DNA from: Candidatus Neomicrothrix sp. UBA6944
Lineage (GTDB): Bacteria > Actinomycetota > Acidimicrobiia > Acidimicrobiales > Poriferisodalaceae
Length of the DNA stretch: 16,855 bases
Direction: 5' to 3'
Assembly: GCA_002448715.1 (NCBI GenBank)
Contig: DJZU01000074.1
Location: 1,407 to 18,261, forward strand
Positions 7,283 to 14,536 of this stretch are shown here, piece after piece. Made by a program: the position numbers and the translations under genes. The notes beneath the pieces are model-generated. The model ran no database searches. It saw only the letters and a program-made list of their open reading frames with translations, and was not told the DNA's origin. Every line of letters starts with the position of its first letter. Within the stretch, counting starts at the first letter, position 1.

Positions 7283-7406
7283 CGTTGTTGGCGCACAAAG
7301 GAGTTCCGAGCTTCGAGGTCAGGGCGAAGCAGAACTACACCCTCTGGGCGGGCCTCCGACCCGTCGCAAACCACAATGTGTGGGCCACTTACCAACGGAG
7401 AAATCG

Positions 7407-10148
7407 ATGACCGTCACGTCTGACCAATCGGCTTCACTAGCTTCTCGACGTCTCGAACGTCACTTCTGTGGATCAGATGTTGATCCATATAACACTGTCG
7501 AATGGGAACAACGCGACGCGAAACTAACGAACTTCGTTGATGGTTCCATAAGTTTCGAACAGTCCGATATTGAATTCCCATCGAACTGGAGCGCTACCGC
7601 CTCAAACATCGTGGCCCAAAAATACTTCCGAGGGGCTCTAGGGGCCCCCGAACGCGAAGCATCGCTGCGTCAGGTCGTGGAGAGAGTCACAGCGACTATC
7701 CGGCAATGGGGCGAAAAAGATGGTTACTTCGCAGACGTCGCAGAAGCGGACACGTTCGAAGCGGAGTTGGCATGGTTGCTGTTGCATCAATACTGCGCAT
7801 TCAATAGCCCAGTGTGGTTCAACATTGGTGTCGCTGACGTTCCCCAACAAGCATCGGCGTGCTTCATCCTGTCCGTCGATGACGACATGGACTCGATTCT
7901 GAACTGGTATGCAGAAGAGGGTCGCATCTTTAAGGGCGGATCTGGCGCAGGTGTCAACCTGTCGAGGATCCGAGGCTCGGATGAAGCACTGAGAGGTGGG
8001 GGAGAAGCGAGCGGTCCGGTGAGCTTCATGCGAGGAGCTGATGCTTCAGCGGGCACCATCAAGAGCGGCGGCAAAACTCGTCGTGCAGCGAAAATGGTGC
8101 TCTTAGACGTCGATCATCCCGACGTAGAAGAGTTCATTTGGTGTAAAGCGCTCGAAGAACGCAAAGCCAGAGTGTTACGCGACGCCGGGTTCGACATGGA
8201 CTTAGACGGTGCAGACGTTCATTCAGTTCAATACCAAAACGCCAATAACTCGGTGCGGTTGAGTGACGAGTTCATGCAGGCCGTGGAACGAGACGAAGAG
8301 TGGAGCGTCACTGCCAGAACTGATGGACGAGTCATCAAGCGTTACAACGCACGCGTGCTGTTCCACCAAATAGCAGAAGCGGCTTGGGAATGTGCCGACC
8401 CCGGAATCCAGTTCAGCACCACTATCAACAAGTGGCACACAGCATCAAACACCGGTCCGATCAACGCATCGAACCCCTGCAGTGAATATCTTCACCTCGA
8501 CAACTCTGCCTGCAACCTAGCAAGCCTGAACCTGCTGGCGTTTCTAGACAGTGAACGGGACGACCGGTTCGATTTGGATGGCTTTCGCCAGGCTGTTCGA
8601 GTTGTTTTCACTGCCCAAGACATATTGGTCGGAAACGCGGACTACCCAACGCCTGCCATCGCCCAAACATCGCGAGATTTTCGCCAGCTTGGATTGGGAT
8701 ACACCAACCTGGGCGCGATGCTTATGGCACTCGGGTTGCCGTATAACTCCGAACCAGCTCGTGCATGGGCAGCAGCGGTAACAGCCCTCATGACTGGCGA
8801 GGCATACGCAACTTCCGTTGACCTTGCCCAACGAGTCGATGAGTTCGCGGGATATTCCTCCAATAGCGATCCGATGCGTCAGGTGCTCCAACTCCATCGA
8901 GAGGCGCTGGACTCGGTGTCAGAGGTAGCGCCCGAAGATCTCATAGCGGCAGCGAGATCGTCATGGGATTATGTCGTCGAGGGCTGCGAAAAGCACGGGA
9001 TTCGCAACTCGCAAGCCACCGTTATAGCTCCGACCGGAACTATTTCGTTCATGATGGACTGCGACACCACAGGCATCGAACCAGATCTCGGACTTATCAA
9101 ATTCAAAAAGCTCGTCGGGGGCGGTGACCTCACAATTGTCAACCAGACCGTTGAACGAGCACTGAGCCGCTTGGGATATAACGAGCAGCAACGAAACGAC
9201 ATTGCAACCTACCTACTTGAAGGGGGCAGTATCGTCGGTGCACCACACCTACTCGAAAGTCACCTACCTGTTTTCGAGTGTTCAATGGGTGACAACGTCA
9301 TTCATCATGAAGGACACCTCAGGATGATGGCAGCCGCGCAACCCTTTGTTTCCGGAGCTATCTCAAAAACCGTCAACTTGCCAGAAAGCGCGACCATTGA
9401 GGATGTAGAGGATCTGCATCTTTTATCCTGGAAGCTCGGCCTCAAAGCCGTAGCGATCTACAGAGATAACTGCAAAGTCGGTCAACCCTTATCAACCAGC
9501 AGAGACGCTGAGGAGAAGGTCAGAGAAGCAGTCAACGCTGCCATCGTTGACGCCCAGTTGATACCCGAACGTGAAAAGCTCCCGCGTACGCGACGATCAC
9601 AAACCTTTTCGTTTCGGGTTGCTGATTGCCATGGCTATATGACCGTTGGTGAATACGACGATGGTCGCCCCGGGGAACTGTTCCTTACGGTGGCGAAGCA
9701 AGGCTCAACCCTGGCCGGGATTATGGACGCCTTTGCAATTTCGGTAAGCCACGGATTGCAATACGGCGTTCCGTTACGTTCATACGTTGAAGCGTTCACA
9801 AACGTTAGGTTCGAACCGGCAGGAATCACCGATGACCCCGAACTGAGAATTGCGAGCAGTTTGGTTGACTATATTTTTCGTCGCTTAGCGTTGGAGTACT
9901 TGTCAGTTGACGAACGCCAGCGACTTGGAATTTTGTCCAGCGACGAACGCATGGAACAACATCTGCCCGGCTTAGAAGAAGCGACCGTGGAAACAGCGAT
10001 CGGAGTTGCGCCGACCCCGGACCCACCAGATATCACCGCAGCAACCTTGAACGACGCGCCGCTCTGTTCTACCTGCGGCGATCAAATGGTGCGGGCGGGC
10101 AGCTGTTACAGCTGTCGATCATGTGGAAGCACTAGCGGATGCGGATAA
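7407..10148 (+). CDS. nrdJ: Vitamin B12-dependent (class II) ribonucleotide reductase
   Basis: Reduces ribonucleotides to deoxyribonucleotides using adenosylcobalamin to generate the thiyl radical; it needs no oxygen and no small subunit. The ATG at 7407 has GGAG 6 nt upstream and gives 913 residues; a GTG 27 nt earlier in frame is less likely. Active-site residues are recognisable: radical Cys358 with Glu360 in NPCSEYLHLDNSACNL, and disulfide partners Cys152 (SACFIL) and Cys369 (SACNLASLN). APTGTISFMMDCDTTGIEPD is the phosphate-binding stretch. The C-terminus has six Cys (CSTC, CYSCRSC and a final C), a usual re-reduction or zinc-ribbon tail for NrdJ. tdk follows by 40 nt. In Streptomyces nrdJ follows nrdR; no nrdR is visible here. 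Confidence 0.97.
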   Translation: MTVTSDQSASLASRRLERHFCGSDVDPYNTVEWEQRDAKLTNFVDGSISFEQSDIEFPSNWSATASNIVAQKYFRGALGAPEREASLRQVVERVTATIRQWGEKDGYFADVAEADTFEAELAWLLLHQYCAFNSPVWFNIGVADVPQQASACFILSVDDDMDSILNWYAEEGRIFKGGSGAGVNLSRIRGSDEALRGGGEASGPVSFMRGADASAGTIKSGGKTRRAAKMVLLDVDHPDVEEFIWCKALEERKARVLRDAGFDMDLDGADVHSVQYQNANNSVRLSDEFMQAVERDEEWSVTARTDGRVIKRYNARVLFHQIAEAAWECADPGIQFSTTINKWHTASNTGPINASNPCSEYLHLDNSACNLASLNLLAFLDSERDDRFDLDGFRQAVRVVFTAQDILVGNADYPTPAIAQTSRDFRQLGLGYTNLGAMLMALGLPYNSEPARAWAAAVTALMTGEAYATSVDLAQRVDEFAGYSSNSDPMRQVLQLHREALDSVSEVAPEDLIAAARSSWDYVVEGCEKHGIRNSQATVIAPTGTISFMMDCDTTGIEPDLGLIKFKKLVGGGDLTIVNQTVERALSRLGYNEQQRNDIATYLLEGGSIVGAPHLLESHLPVFECSMGDNVIHHEGHLRMMAAAQPFVSGAISKTVNLPESATIEDVEDLHLLSWKLGLKAVAIYRDNCKVGQPLSTSRDAEEKVREAVNAAIVDAQLIPEREKLPRTRRSQTFSFRVADCHGYMTVGEYDDGRPGELFLTVAKQGSTLAGIMDAFAISVSHGLQYGVPLRSYVEAFTNVRFEPAGITDDPELRIASSLVDYIFRRLALEYLSVDERQRLGILSSDERMEQHLPGLEEATVETAIGVAPTPDPPDITAATLNDAPLCSTCGDQMVRAGSCYSCRSCGSTSGCG

Positions 10149-10175
10149 GTGGTCTCATGGCGTATCACATCTGTG

Positions 10176-10181
10176 TAATTT
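10176..10181 (+). promoter_or_regulatory. Possible -10 for leaderless tdk transcript
   Basis: TAATTT ends 7 nt before the tdk ATG at 10189, the spacing expected when transcription starts at the start codon. No Shine-Dalgarno is present, and no clear -35 is seen. Confidence 0.4.
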
Positions 10182-10188
10182 GTTGACC

Positions 10189-10803
10189 ATGGGAAGCCTC
10201 AGATTCTCGTTCGGAACTATGTCGTCAGGGAAGTCGACGCTTGCGCTGCAAATTCACCATAACCTGTCGGCGACGTCTACTGGTCTGCTGTGCAGTATGC
10301 ACGACCGAGCTGGGGCGCATGTATCAAGCGCGTTGGGCGTGTCCACTCCGGCAGTCGAAGTTCATCCAACGTTGGACTTTCAAGCCCTAGCGACGAGTCA
10401 TCAAACGGCGCATGGCGCGTTGGATTACTTGGTGTGTGACGAAGCGCAGTTCTACACCGACGCACAAGTGGAACAACTCGCTCAAGTAGTTGACGAACTC
10501 GATGTTGATGTTTATGCCTTTGGATTGTTGACTGACTTTCGCGGCAAATTGTTCCCGGGTTCGGCGCGACTACTTGAAATCGCAGATGAGCGTCTTGAAC
10601 TTCAAGTACAGGCTCGCTGCTGGTGCGGCAAGGCCGCCACTCACAACGCCCGACTTCACGATGGGGTGCAGGTGTATGACGGCGATGTCGTGCTCATTGA
10701 TGATGGCTCGACTGCTCAAGTGACCTACGAATTGCGTTGCCGGAGTCATTGGATTTCTGGTGACGCGGGACCGATCGCTGACCGGTTCAAAGCTGCGGGT
10801 TAA
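10189..10803 (+). CDS. tdk: Thymidine kinase (type II)
   Basis: Phosphorylates thymidine to dTMP with ATP in the salvage pathway. From ATG 10189 the protein has 204 residues and starts MGSLRFSFGTMSSGKST, placing the P-loop at 9-16 as in the family. A longer frame back to 10123 would overlap nrdJ and add 22 unlikely residues. VCDEAQF contains the catalytic base Glu85. The zinc-binding lid has CWCGKAATHNAR and, near the C-terminus, RCRSHW; the CxC spacing is the form I associate with actinobacterial enzymes. There is no Shine-Dalgarno. It ends 1 bp from the stop codon of the convergent hemH. Its position after nrdJ groups two dNTP-supply genes. Confidence 0.93.
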   Translation: MGSLRFSFGTMSSGKSTLALQIHHNLSATSTGLLCSMHDRAGAHVSSALGVSTPAVEVHPTLDFQALATSHQTAHGALDYLVCDEAQFYTDAQVEQLAQVVDELDVDVYAFGLLTDFRGKLFPGSARLLEIADERLELQVQARCWCGKAATHNARLHDGVQVYDGDVVLIDDGSTAQVTYELRCRSHWISGDAGPIADRFKAAG

Positions 10804-10804
10804 T

Positions 10805-11821
10805 TCAGCTACTTGGCCGCGTCGGCGAAGGGCAGCATTGGGAGTTGCATTTGTCGGGTTGAGGACCACTTTTACTTAAGCTCGGACGGTCGGAGCGTAA
10901 ACCGGCGGCTTCCTCTACCAAGTCAATCAACATCGAAACAAACCGCGGGTGAGTTCCTACTGTCGGTGTCCGCACCATCTTGATGCCGGCTTCGTTCGCG
11001 GCTGCAGCGCTTTGGGTGTCGAGGTCGAATAGAACTTCCATGTGGTCGGCAACAAACCCCAGGGGATGCACCAGGAGTTCACGCTGCCCTTGCTCAGCTA
11101 GCTCATGAATCCGTTGATCTATGTCTGGTGTCAACCAAGGAACTGACGGTGGGCCGCTCCGACTCTGAAACACGACTTCACATGGTCCGCTCATCCCTGC
11201 GAGATCATTCACTATTGACGCAGCCTCGTTTAGTTGCTGCTGGTAGTCACACGTAGCGGCCATCGACAGCGGCAAACTGTGCGCAGAGTGCAATACAGGC
11301 GTTTCCGGTGAGAGACCAGCGGCGTCACGACGTTCAGCTAATAGTTCAGCGGCCGCGCCCAGAAAATCTGGGTGATCCCAGTACACCCTGACGCGGTGAA
11401 TATCTGGTGCATCGGGCACGTCGCCGCATGCCCGCTCCAGATCTTCGTGATATTGACGGCAGCCTGAATAAGAACTGAATGCGGAGGTCACCAGACAAAC
11501 GGCGGATTTGTGCCCTAACGATTTAAGATTTGCGATCGTGTCAGCAACGAATGGATTCCAGTTCCGGTTCCCCCAAAACGTCGCTATTTCATGGCCCCTG
11601 CTGGCTAACTCTTCGTTGAGGGCGTGCAACAACTCTTGGTTAAGGTCGTTGATAGGGCTCTTGCCACCAAAAAGTTCATACTGTTCGGCTACGACCGTTA
11701 AACGCTCGTCAGGGACTCCGCGTCCAGCGGTGACGTTGCGCAGAAACGGCATGACGTCGTCGGAGCTTTCGGGACCACCGAACGACAGCAGCAATAGCGA
11801 GTCAAATCTGCCGACACCCAT
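10805..11821 (-). CDS. hemH: Ferrochelatase (actinobacterial type, probable coproporphyrin III ferrochelatase)
   Basis: Inserts ferrous iron into a porphyrin ring. Actinobacterial members act on coproporphyrin III (gene also called cpfC). It has 338 residues. Catalytic motifs are SAHSLP (His181) and GFVADHMEVLFDLD (Glu262). Candidate [2Fe-2S] ligands are Cys121 in YSGCRQY and Cys325, Cys329 and Cys330 in the C-terminal CNSQCC, the cluster pattern found in actinobacterial ferrochelatases. The ATG at 11821 has no Shine-Dalgarno, but TAGCCT lies 6 nt upstream, consistent with a leaderless message. It converges on tdk with a 1-bp gap and diverges from a small acidic gene 40 bp away. Confidence 0.95.
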   Translation of the reverse strand: MGVGRFDSLLLLSFGGPESSDDVMPFLRNVTAGRGVPDERLTVVAEQYELFGGKSPINDLNQELLHALNEELASRGHEIATFWGNRNWNPFVADTIANLKSLGHKSAVCLVTSAFSSYSGCRQYHEDLERACGDVPDAPDIHRVRVYWDHPDFLGAAAELLAERRDAAGLSPETPVLHSAHSLPLSMAATCDYQQQLNEAASIVNDLAGMSGPCEVVFQSRSGPPSVPWLTPDIDQRIHELAEQGQRELLVHPLGFVADHMEVLFDLDTQSAAAANEAGIKMVRTPTVGTHPRFVSMLIDLVEEAAGLRSDRPSLSKSGPQPDKCNSQCCPSPTRPSS

Positions 11822-11861
11822 ATGTGCAGGCTAGGGCCCAAAGGACGCCATAATCACTGTT
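11822..11861. promoter_or_regulatory. 40-bp divergent promoter region, hemH / acidic gene
   Basis: On the minus strand TAGCCT (11828-11833) lies 6 nt before the hemH ATG. On the plus strand CATAAT (11849-11854) lies 7 nt before the ATG at 11862. Both genes lack a usable Shine-Dalgarno, so both are probably leaderless. No -35 consensus is seen for either. Confidence 0.45.
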
Positions 11862-12176
11862 ATGGATGACGAAGAAATTCTTGAAGGCGAGTTGGTAGAG
11901 GGCGAAGTCGAAGAGAAGCTCTCTGAGCAGGCCCAGCAACTTGCGTCGGCGGGATTGATTTCTGAAGAGATCGATATTTTTGACATTGCAGCCACTGAAG
12001 GCCCGGCATATGAACTCGACGATCTCACAGTTGACCAGATAGCTGAATTAACAAACCGTCTCGACGCGCGGGGAATTCGATGGGCAATCGATGGAAATCC
12101 GCAACTGCTTGTGCATCGCAACCACGAACGGAAAGCAGATGAGGTTTTTGATTTGATCTTCGGACCAGAAGAGTGA
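11862..12176 (+). CDS. Small acidic protein of unknown function
   Basis: I do not recognise the family. It has 104 residues. The first half is strongly acidic (MDDEEILEGELVEGEVEEK) and probably flexible. The second half (about 55-104) looks like a compact alpha-beta module: an amphipathic helix (LTVDQIAELTNRLDARGI), a short strand pair with RWAIDG and QLLVHR, and a closing helix (HERKADEVFDLIF). That layout loosely resembles small DUF2007-like signal-transducing modules, but I would not assign it. CATAAT 7 nt before the ATG suggests a leaderless message. A cupin gene follows by 33 nt on the same strand. Its reading frame, composition and start context support it as a real gene. Confidence 0.75.
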   Translation: MDDEEILEGELVEGEVEEKLSEQAQQLASAGLISEEIDIFDIAATEGPAYELDDLTVDQIAELTNRLDARGIRWAIDGNPQLLVHRNHERKADEVFDLIFGPEE

Positions 12177-12209
12177 CCACTACCATCAGCTATATCGAAG
12201 GGGAACACT

Positions 12210-12680
12210 ATGACCATGATTGAACTTGAGCCGAGCGCGATTCACCGCGGAGAAGATGACCTGCCCTGGATTGATAGCGGCCGCGGCAACGAAGTGAAAT
12301 TATTGACGGCAAAGATCAGTGAGAGTTTGTGGATCGTTCGCACGAGGTTCCAACCAGGCACCGCGGTGCAAACCCATCGTCATACCGGTCAGGTGTATGC
12401 CTACACAATGAGCGGCAGCTGGCATTACAAGGAAAGCGAATACGTGAATCGTGCGGGCTCGTTCTTATATGAGCCAGCCGGATCAGTTCACACTCTTCTC
12501 GTTCCGGAAGACAACACCGAAGTTACTGACGTCTGGTTCCAAATTTATGGAGCCAATCTGAACCTAGACGAAGACGGAAACGTGGAATCCGTGACTGATG
12601 CCGGATCGGTACTTCAATGGTATTTGGAGGGATGCGCAGAAATCGGCTGGTCAGACCCTCCAGTTCTCACCGACGGATGA
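12210..12680 (+). CDS. Cupin-domain protein, 2,4'-dihydroxyacetophenone dioxygenase-like
   Basis: A single-domain cupin of 156 residues resembling 2,4'-dihydroxyacetophenone dioxygenase and related C-C-cleaving, iron-dependent enzymes. Motif 1 gives His56 and His58 (THRHTGQVYAYTMSG), with Val62 where many cupins have a metal-binding Glu. Motif 2 fits G-x5-P-x-G-x2-H and gives His94. A three-His metal site is therefore likely. The ATG is preceded by AAGGGGAA with good spacing, so the gene is probably translated from a message that also carries the small acidic gene. Its end overlaps the convergent MFS gene by 14 nt. The true substrate is unknown; the family resemblance does not prove aromatic-ketone cleavage. 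Confidence 0.8.
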   Translation: MTMIELEPSAIHRGEDDLPWIDSGRGNEVKLLTAKISESLWIVRTRFQPGTAVQTHRHTGQVYAYTMSGSWHYKESEYVNRAGSFLYEPAGSVHTLLVPEDNTEVTDVWFQIYGANLNLDEDGNVESVTDAGSVLQWYLEGCAEIGWSDPPVLTDG

Positions 12681-13998
12681 GCCGCATCCCACCCTGGGGA
12701 GAAGGAACTAACCAGGCGCTTGCCGCAGACCCGGTTTGTTGAACATCACCGTTGGACTCCGCGCCTTCCGCAATGATGGGTGCGGATGCTCGAGTTGCTG
12801 TCCTGAGCAATACGAGAGAGATCGCTGAGAAGGCAATCGCCAATCCGATAGCGGTTTCATAATTGGTGCCATCGATAACAACACCAATCACAGGTGGCCC
12901 AATTAGTCCACCGATCCCAGCGGAGGTATATAGGGCACCAAGCACCCCTCCGAGCCCTACAGGGCCAAAGAGATACGCGGTAACAGCGGGGGAGAGCGCG
13001 ATCCAACCGCCGTATGCGGCCCCCATACACAAAGCGAAGATGACGAGCGTCGTGTAATTCGCGCCAGCGAAAATCCAGATCACATAACTCGCGCCGAGCG
13101 CCGCTACGCATGATTGGTAGAGCTTCAGCAAGTCAACTTTTGCTCCAACGGCTCCAAGAGCGAGACGGCCAACCACTGAAGTTGCGCCGATGATTCCGAT
13201 CAACAACGCGCCCCCGGTTTTGCCTTGTGCTTCTAAGTAGTCGTCGAGATAAATCATGGGCACGAAGAGACCAGCGCTCAGAAAAGTCATCGACGTGTAG
13301 AGCCATGTGAACCGATGATCGCGAAGCAACAGCCGAAGTGGGGGCGGTGCTTCTTGAGCGCCCGTGCCCGGGGGTCGTCTAGCGCCTATGGAAGCTAAAG
13401 CCAGAAGGGCTGCCGATCCGATTCCTAATGCAACAAAGGTTGTCCTCCAGCCATAGGAGACCACTAACTGTTTTGCGAGCGGAGCTCCGACCAGGGTGCC
13501 GACTCCAATGCCCGCTACAGCGACCCCCATAGCTTTCGTTCGGTCGCGTTCGAACCATCCTCCTACCGCGGCGACCATGGGAACATAAGCGCATCCAACG
13601 CCGATGCCTGCGCCGATGCCATAGGTCAGGTAGCCGACGATGATGTTGTTCACCAACGATGTGAGAAACAATCCTGCACCCATTGCCACTGCACCCACCA
13701 GGAGCACCGGTCTGGGCCCATATCGATCCGCTAGTCGGCCAGTAAACACCCCAAGAATGAAGTAGATGAAAGTTGTGATCGAGAAGAACAGGGCCGCTTG
13801 CCCCTTACCGACACCGAATTCGTCTCTGATCGCTGTGAAGACGGCGCCGAAACTGTAAACGACACCGAACACAGCGAAGGTCGAAATTGCCGTAGCCGCG
13901 ACTACTACCCAACCGGCTGCGGAATCGACGCTATGAGACCGGTTAGTCACTTTCCCCCACAATTCGGAATAGCTTCCTCTCCGCACCATACCTAACAT
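12667..13998 (-). CDS. Major facilitator superfamily transporter (monocarboxylate/OFA-like)
   Basis: A 12-TM secondary transporter of 443 residues. The loop 2-3 motif A is clear (GRLADRYGPRPVLL), and glycine-rich helices follow (YGIGAGIGVGCAYVPMVAAVGGWF; the VGGWFERDRTKAMG segment is typical of monocarboxylate and oxalate:formate-type carriers). A central cytoplasmic loop (about 205-230) separates the halves. The second half includes GRLALGAVGAKVD. The ATG at 13998 adds about 25 soluble residues before TM1; a GTG at residue 17 is an alternative, so the start is not settled. It diverges from the DUF3039 gene with 26 bp between and overlaps the convergent cupin gene. The substrate is probably a small organic acid, by family only. 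Confidence 0.88.
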   Translation of the reverse strand: MLGMVRRGSYSELWGKVTNRSHSVDSAAGWVVVAATAISTFAVFGVVYSFGAVFTAIRDEFGVGKGQAALFFSITTFIYFILGVFTGRLADRYGPRPVLLVGAVAMGAGLFLTSLVNNIIVGYLTYGIGAGIGVGCAYVPMVAAVGGWFERDRTKAMGVAVAGIGVGTLVGAPLAKQLVVSYGWRTTFVALGIGSAALLALASIGARRPPGTGAQEAPPPLRLLLRDHRFTWLYTSMTFLSAGLFVPMIYLDDYLEAQGKTGGALLIGIIGATSVVGRLALGAVGAKVDLLKLYQSCVAALGASYVIWIFAGANYTTLVIFALCMGAAYGGWIALSPAVTAYLFGPVGLGGVLGALYTSAGIGGLIGPPVIGVVIDGTNYETAIGLAIAFSAISLVLLRTATRASAPIIAEGAESNGDVQQTGSAASAWLVPSPQGGMRLIRR

Positions 13999-14024
13999 CA
14001 GGATGTCTAGACTGAGAGATCGAA
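13999..14024. promoter_or_regulatory. 26-bp divergent promoter with palindromic shared -10
   Basis: The palindrome GTCTAGAC (14005-14012) gives TAGACT (14008-14013) on the plus strand and TAGACA (14004-14009) on the minus strand. Each is a TAnnn-type -10 directed away from the other, and they overlap by two bases. The minus hexamer ends 5 nt before the MFS ATG and the plus hexamer 11 nt before the DUF3039 ATG. GAGAG at 14014-14018 may serve as ribosome-binding site for the latter. Confidence 0.4.
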
Positions 14025-14258
14025 ATGTCGGACGTGACAGTCATAGATCAAAAATCAGAGGAACTGCTTGACGAAGGCGACCACGAACGGTTCGCTCACT
14101 ATGTCAACAAGACCGACATGACCAAATCTGCGGTGACTGGAACTCCAGTACGAGCGCTGTGTGGGAAAAAGTGGGTACCCACCAGAAACCCAGAAAGATT
14201 TCCTGTCTGTCCAGACTGCAAGAAAATTTATGAAACTCTGAAGGCAGCAGGGAGATGA
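14025..14258 (+). CDS. DUF3039 domain protein
   Basis: A 77-residue member of an actinobacterial family of unknown function. The diagnostic stretch is HERFAHYVNK, SAVTGTPVRALCGKKWVP and FPVCPDCKKIYE. Cys46 and the Cys62-x2-Cys65 pair, with nearby His residues, suggest a small zinc- or thiol-containing fold. Its stop overlaps the start of the following mycoredoxin-like gene as ATGA, so the two are translationally coupled. The context suggests a role in thiol redox or metal handling, which is inference only. Confidence 0.9.
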   Translation: MSDVTVIDQKSEELLDEGDHERFAHYVNKTDMTKSAVTGTPVRALCGKKWVPTRNPERFPVCPDCKKIYETLKAAGR

Positions 14259-14515
14259 GCACCACCGATACAGAGATCACTTTCTTTTGGCGTCCAGGCT
14301 GCGGGTTTTGCATGGCGTTAGAACGTCAGCTGGCGTCAACGAATCTAACGATCACATACCGCAACATTTGGGAAGACCCAGAAGCAGCTGCGTTCGTGCG
14401 AAGTCACGCCCAAGGAAACGAAGTTGTTCCCACGGTGCAAATCGGCTCCTCAGTATTAGTTAACCCCAATGTGGACGAAGTGACCTCAGCTGCAGTGACT
14501 ACTGGCGGCGACTAA
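14255..14515 (+). CDS. Mycoredoxin-like / glutaredoxin-family protein
   Basis: A small thioredoxin-fold oxidoreductase of 86 residues. The active site is Cys16-Gly-Phe-Cys19 in FFWRPGCGFCMALERQL, and the cis-Pro loop is VVPTVQIG. Actinobacterial relatives (mycoredoxin-1) reduce mycothiol mixed disulfides; the usual site there is CGYC or CPFC, so CGFC fits. The start ATG overlaps the DUF3039 stop. Transcription probably comes from the 26-bp divergent region upstream. It converges on the PaaI-type gene with a 21-bp gap. Confidence 0.9.
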   Translation: MSTTDTEITFFWRPGCGFCMALERQLASTNLTITYRNIWEDPEAAAFVRSHAQGNEVVPTVQIGSSVLVNPNVDEVTSAAVTTGGD

Positions 14516-14536
14516 TTCTTCTGCATATCTAGTGAT

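Larger units (their letters stand above)
6991..7406. other. Gene-free region upstream of nrdJ with several dyads
   Basis: No convincing gene is seen here. Plus-strand open frames crossing it have compositions unlike their neighbours and no motifs. The region holds a perfect 7-bp dyad at 7076-7093, a 4-bp hairpin at 7095-7106, a 6-bp hairpin with a GTGA tetraloop at 7220-7235, an 8-bp terminator-like hairpin at 7262-7282 and a 5-bp dyad at 7371-7383. I looked for a cobalamin riboswitch and did not find its conserved core or B12 box. No strong promoter was identified. It may be a regulatory leader of nrdJ. Confidence 0.5.

Noticed and set aside
6991..7406. A cobalamin riboswitch upstream of the B12-dependent reductase.
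   Set aside because: The conserved core segments and the B12 box were looked for and not found. GTCAGGG near 7318 is only a partial resemblance.
6121..7410. A 429-codon open frame on the plus strand opposite the RibD-C-type gene and the gene-free region.
   Set aside because: It is antisense to a gene with clear family motifs. Its product is rich in His, Arg, Thr and Cys with no recognisable domain, and it has no ribosome-binding site.
7034..7423. A 129-codon plus-strand frame before nrdJ.
   Set aside because: It is Arg/Ser/Thr-rich with no motif and runs past the well-supported nrdJ start in another frame.
10123..10188. A longer tdk starting at ATG 10123 inside nrdJ.
   Set aside because: It would put 22 residues before the MGSLRFSFGTMSSGKST start that fits the family, and it overlaps the nrdJ end out of frame.
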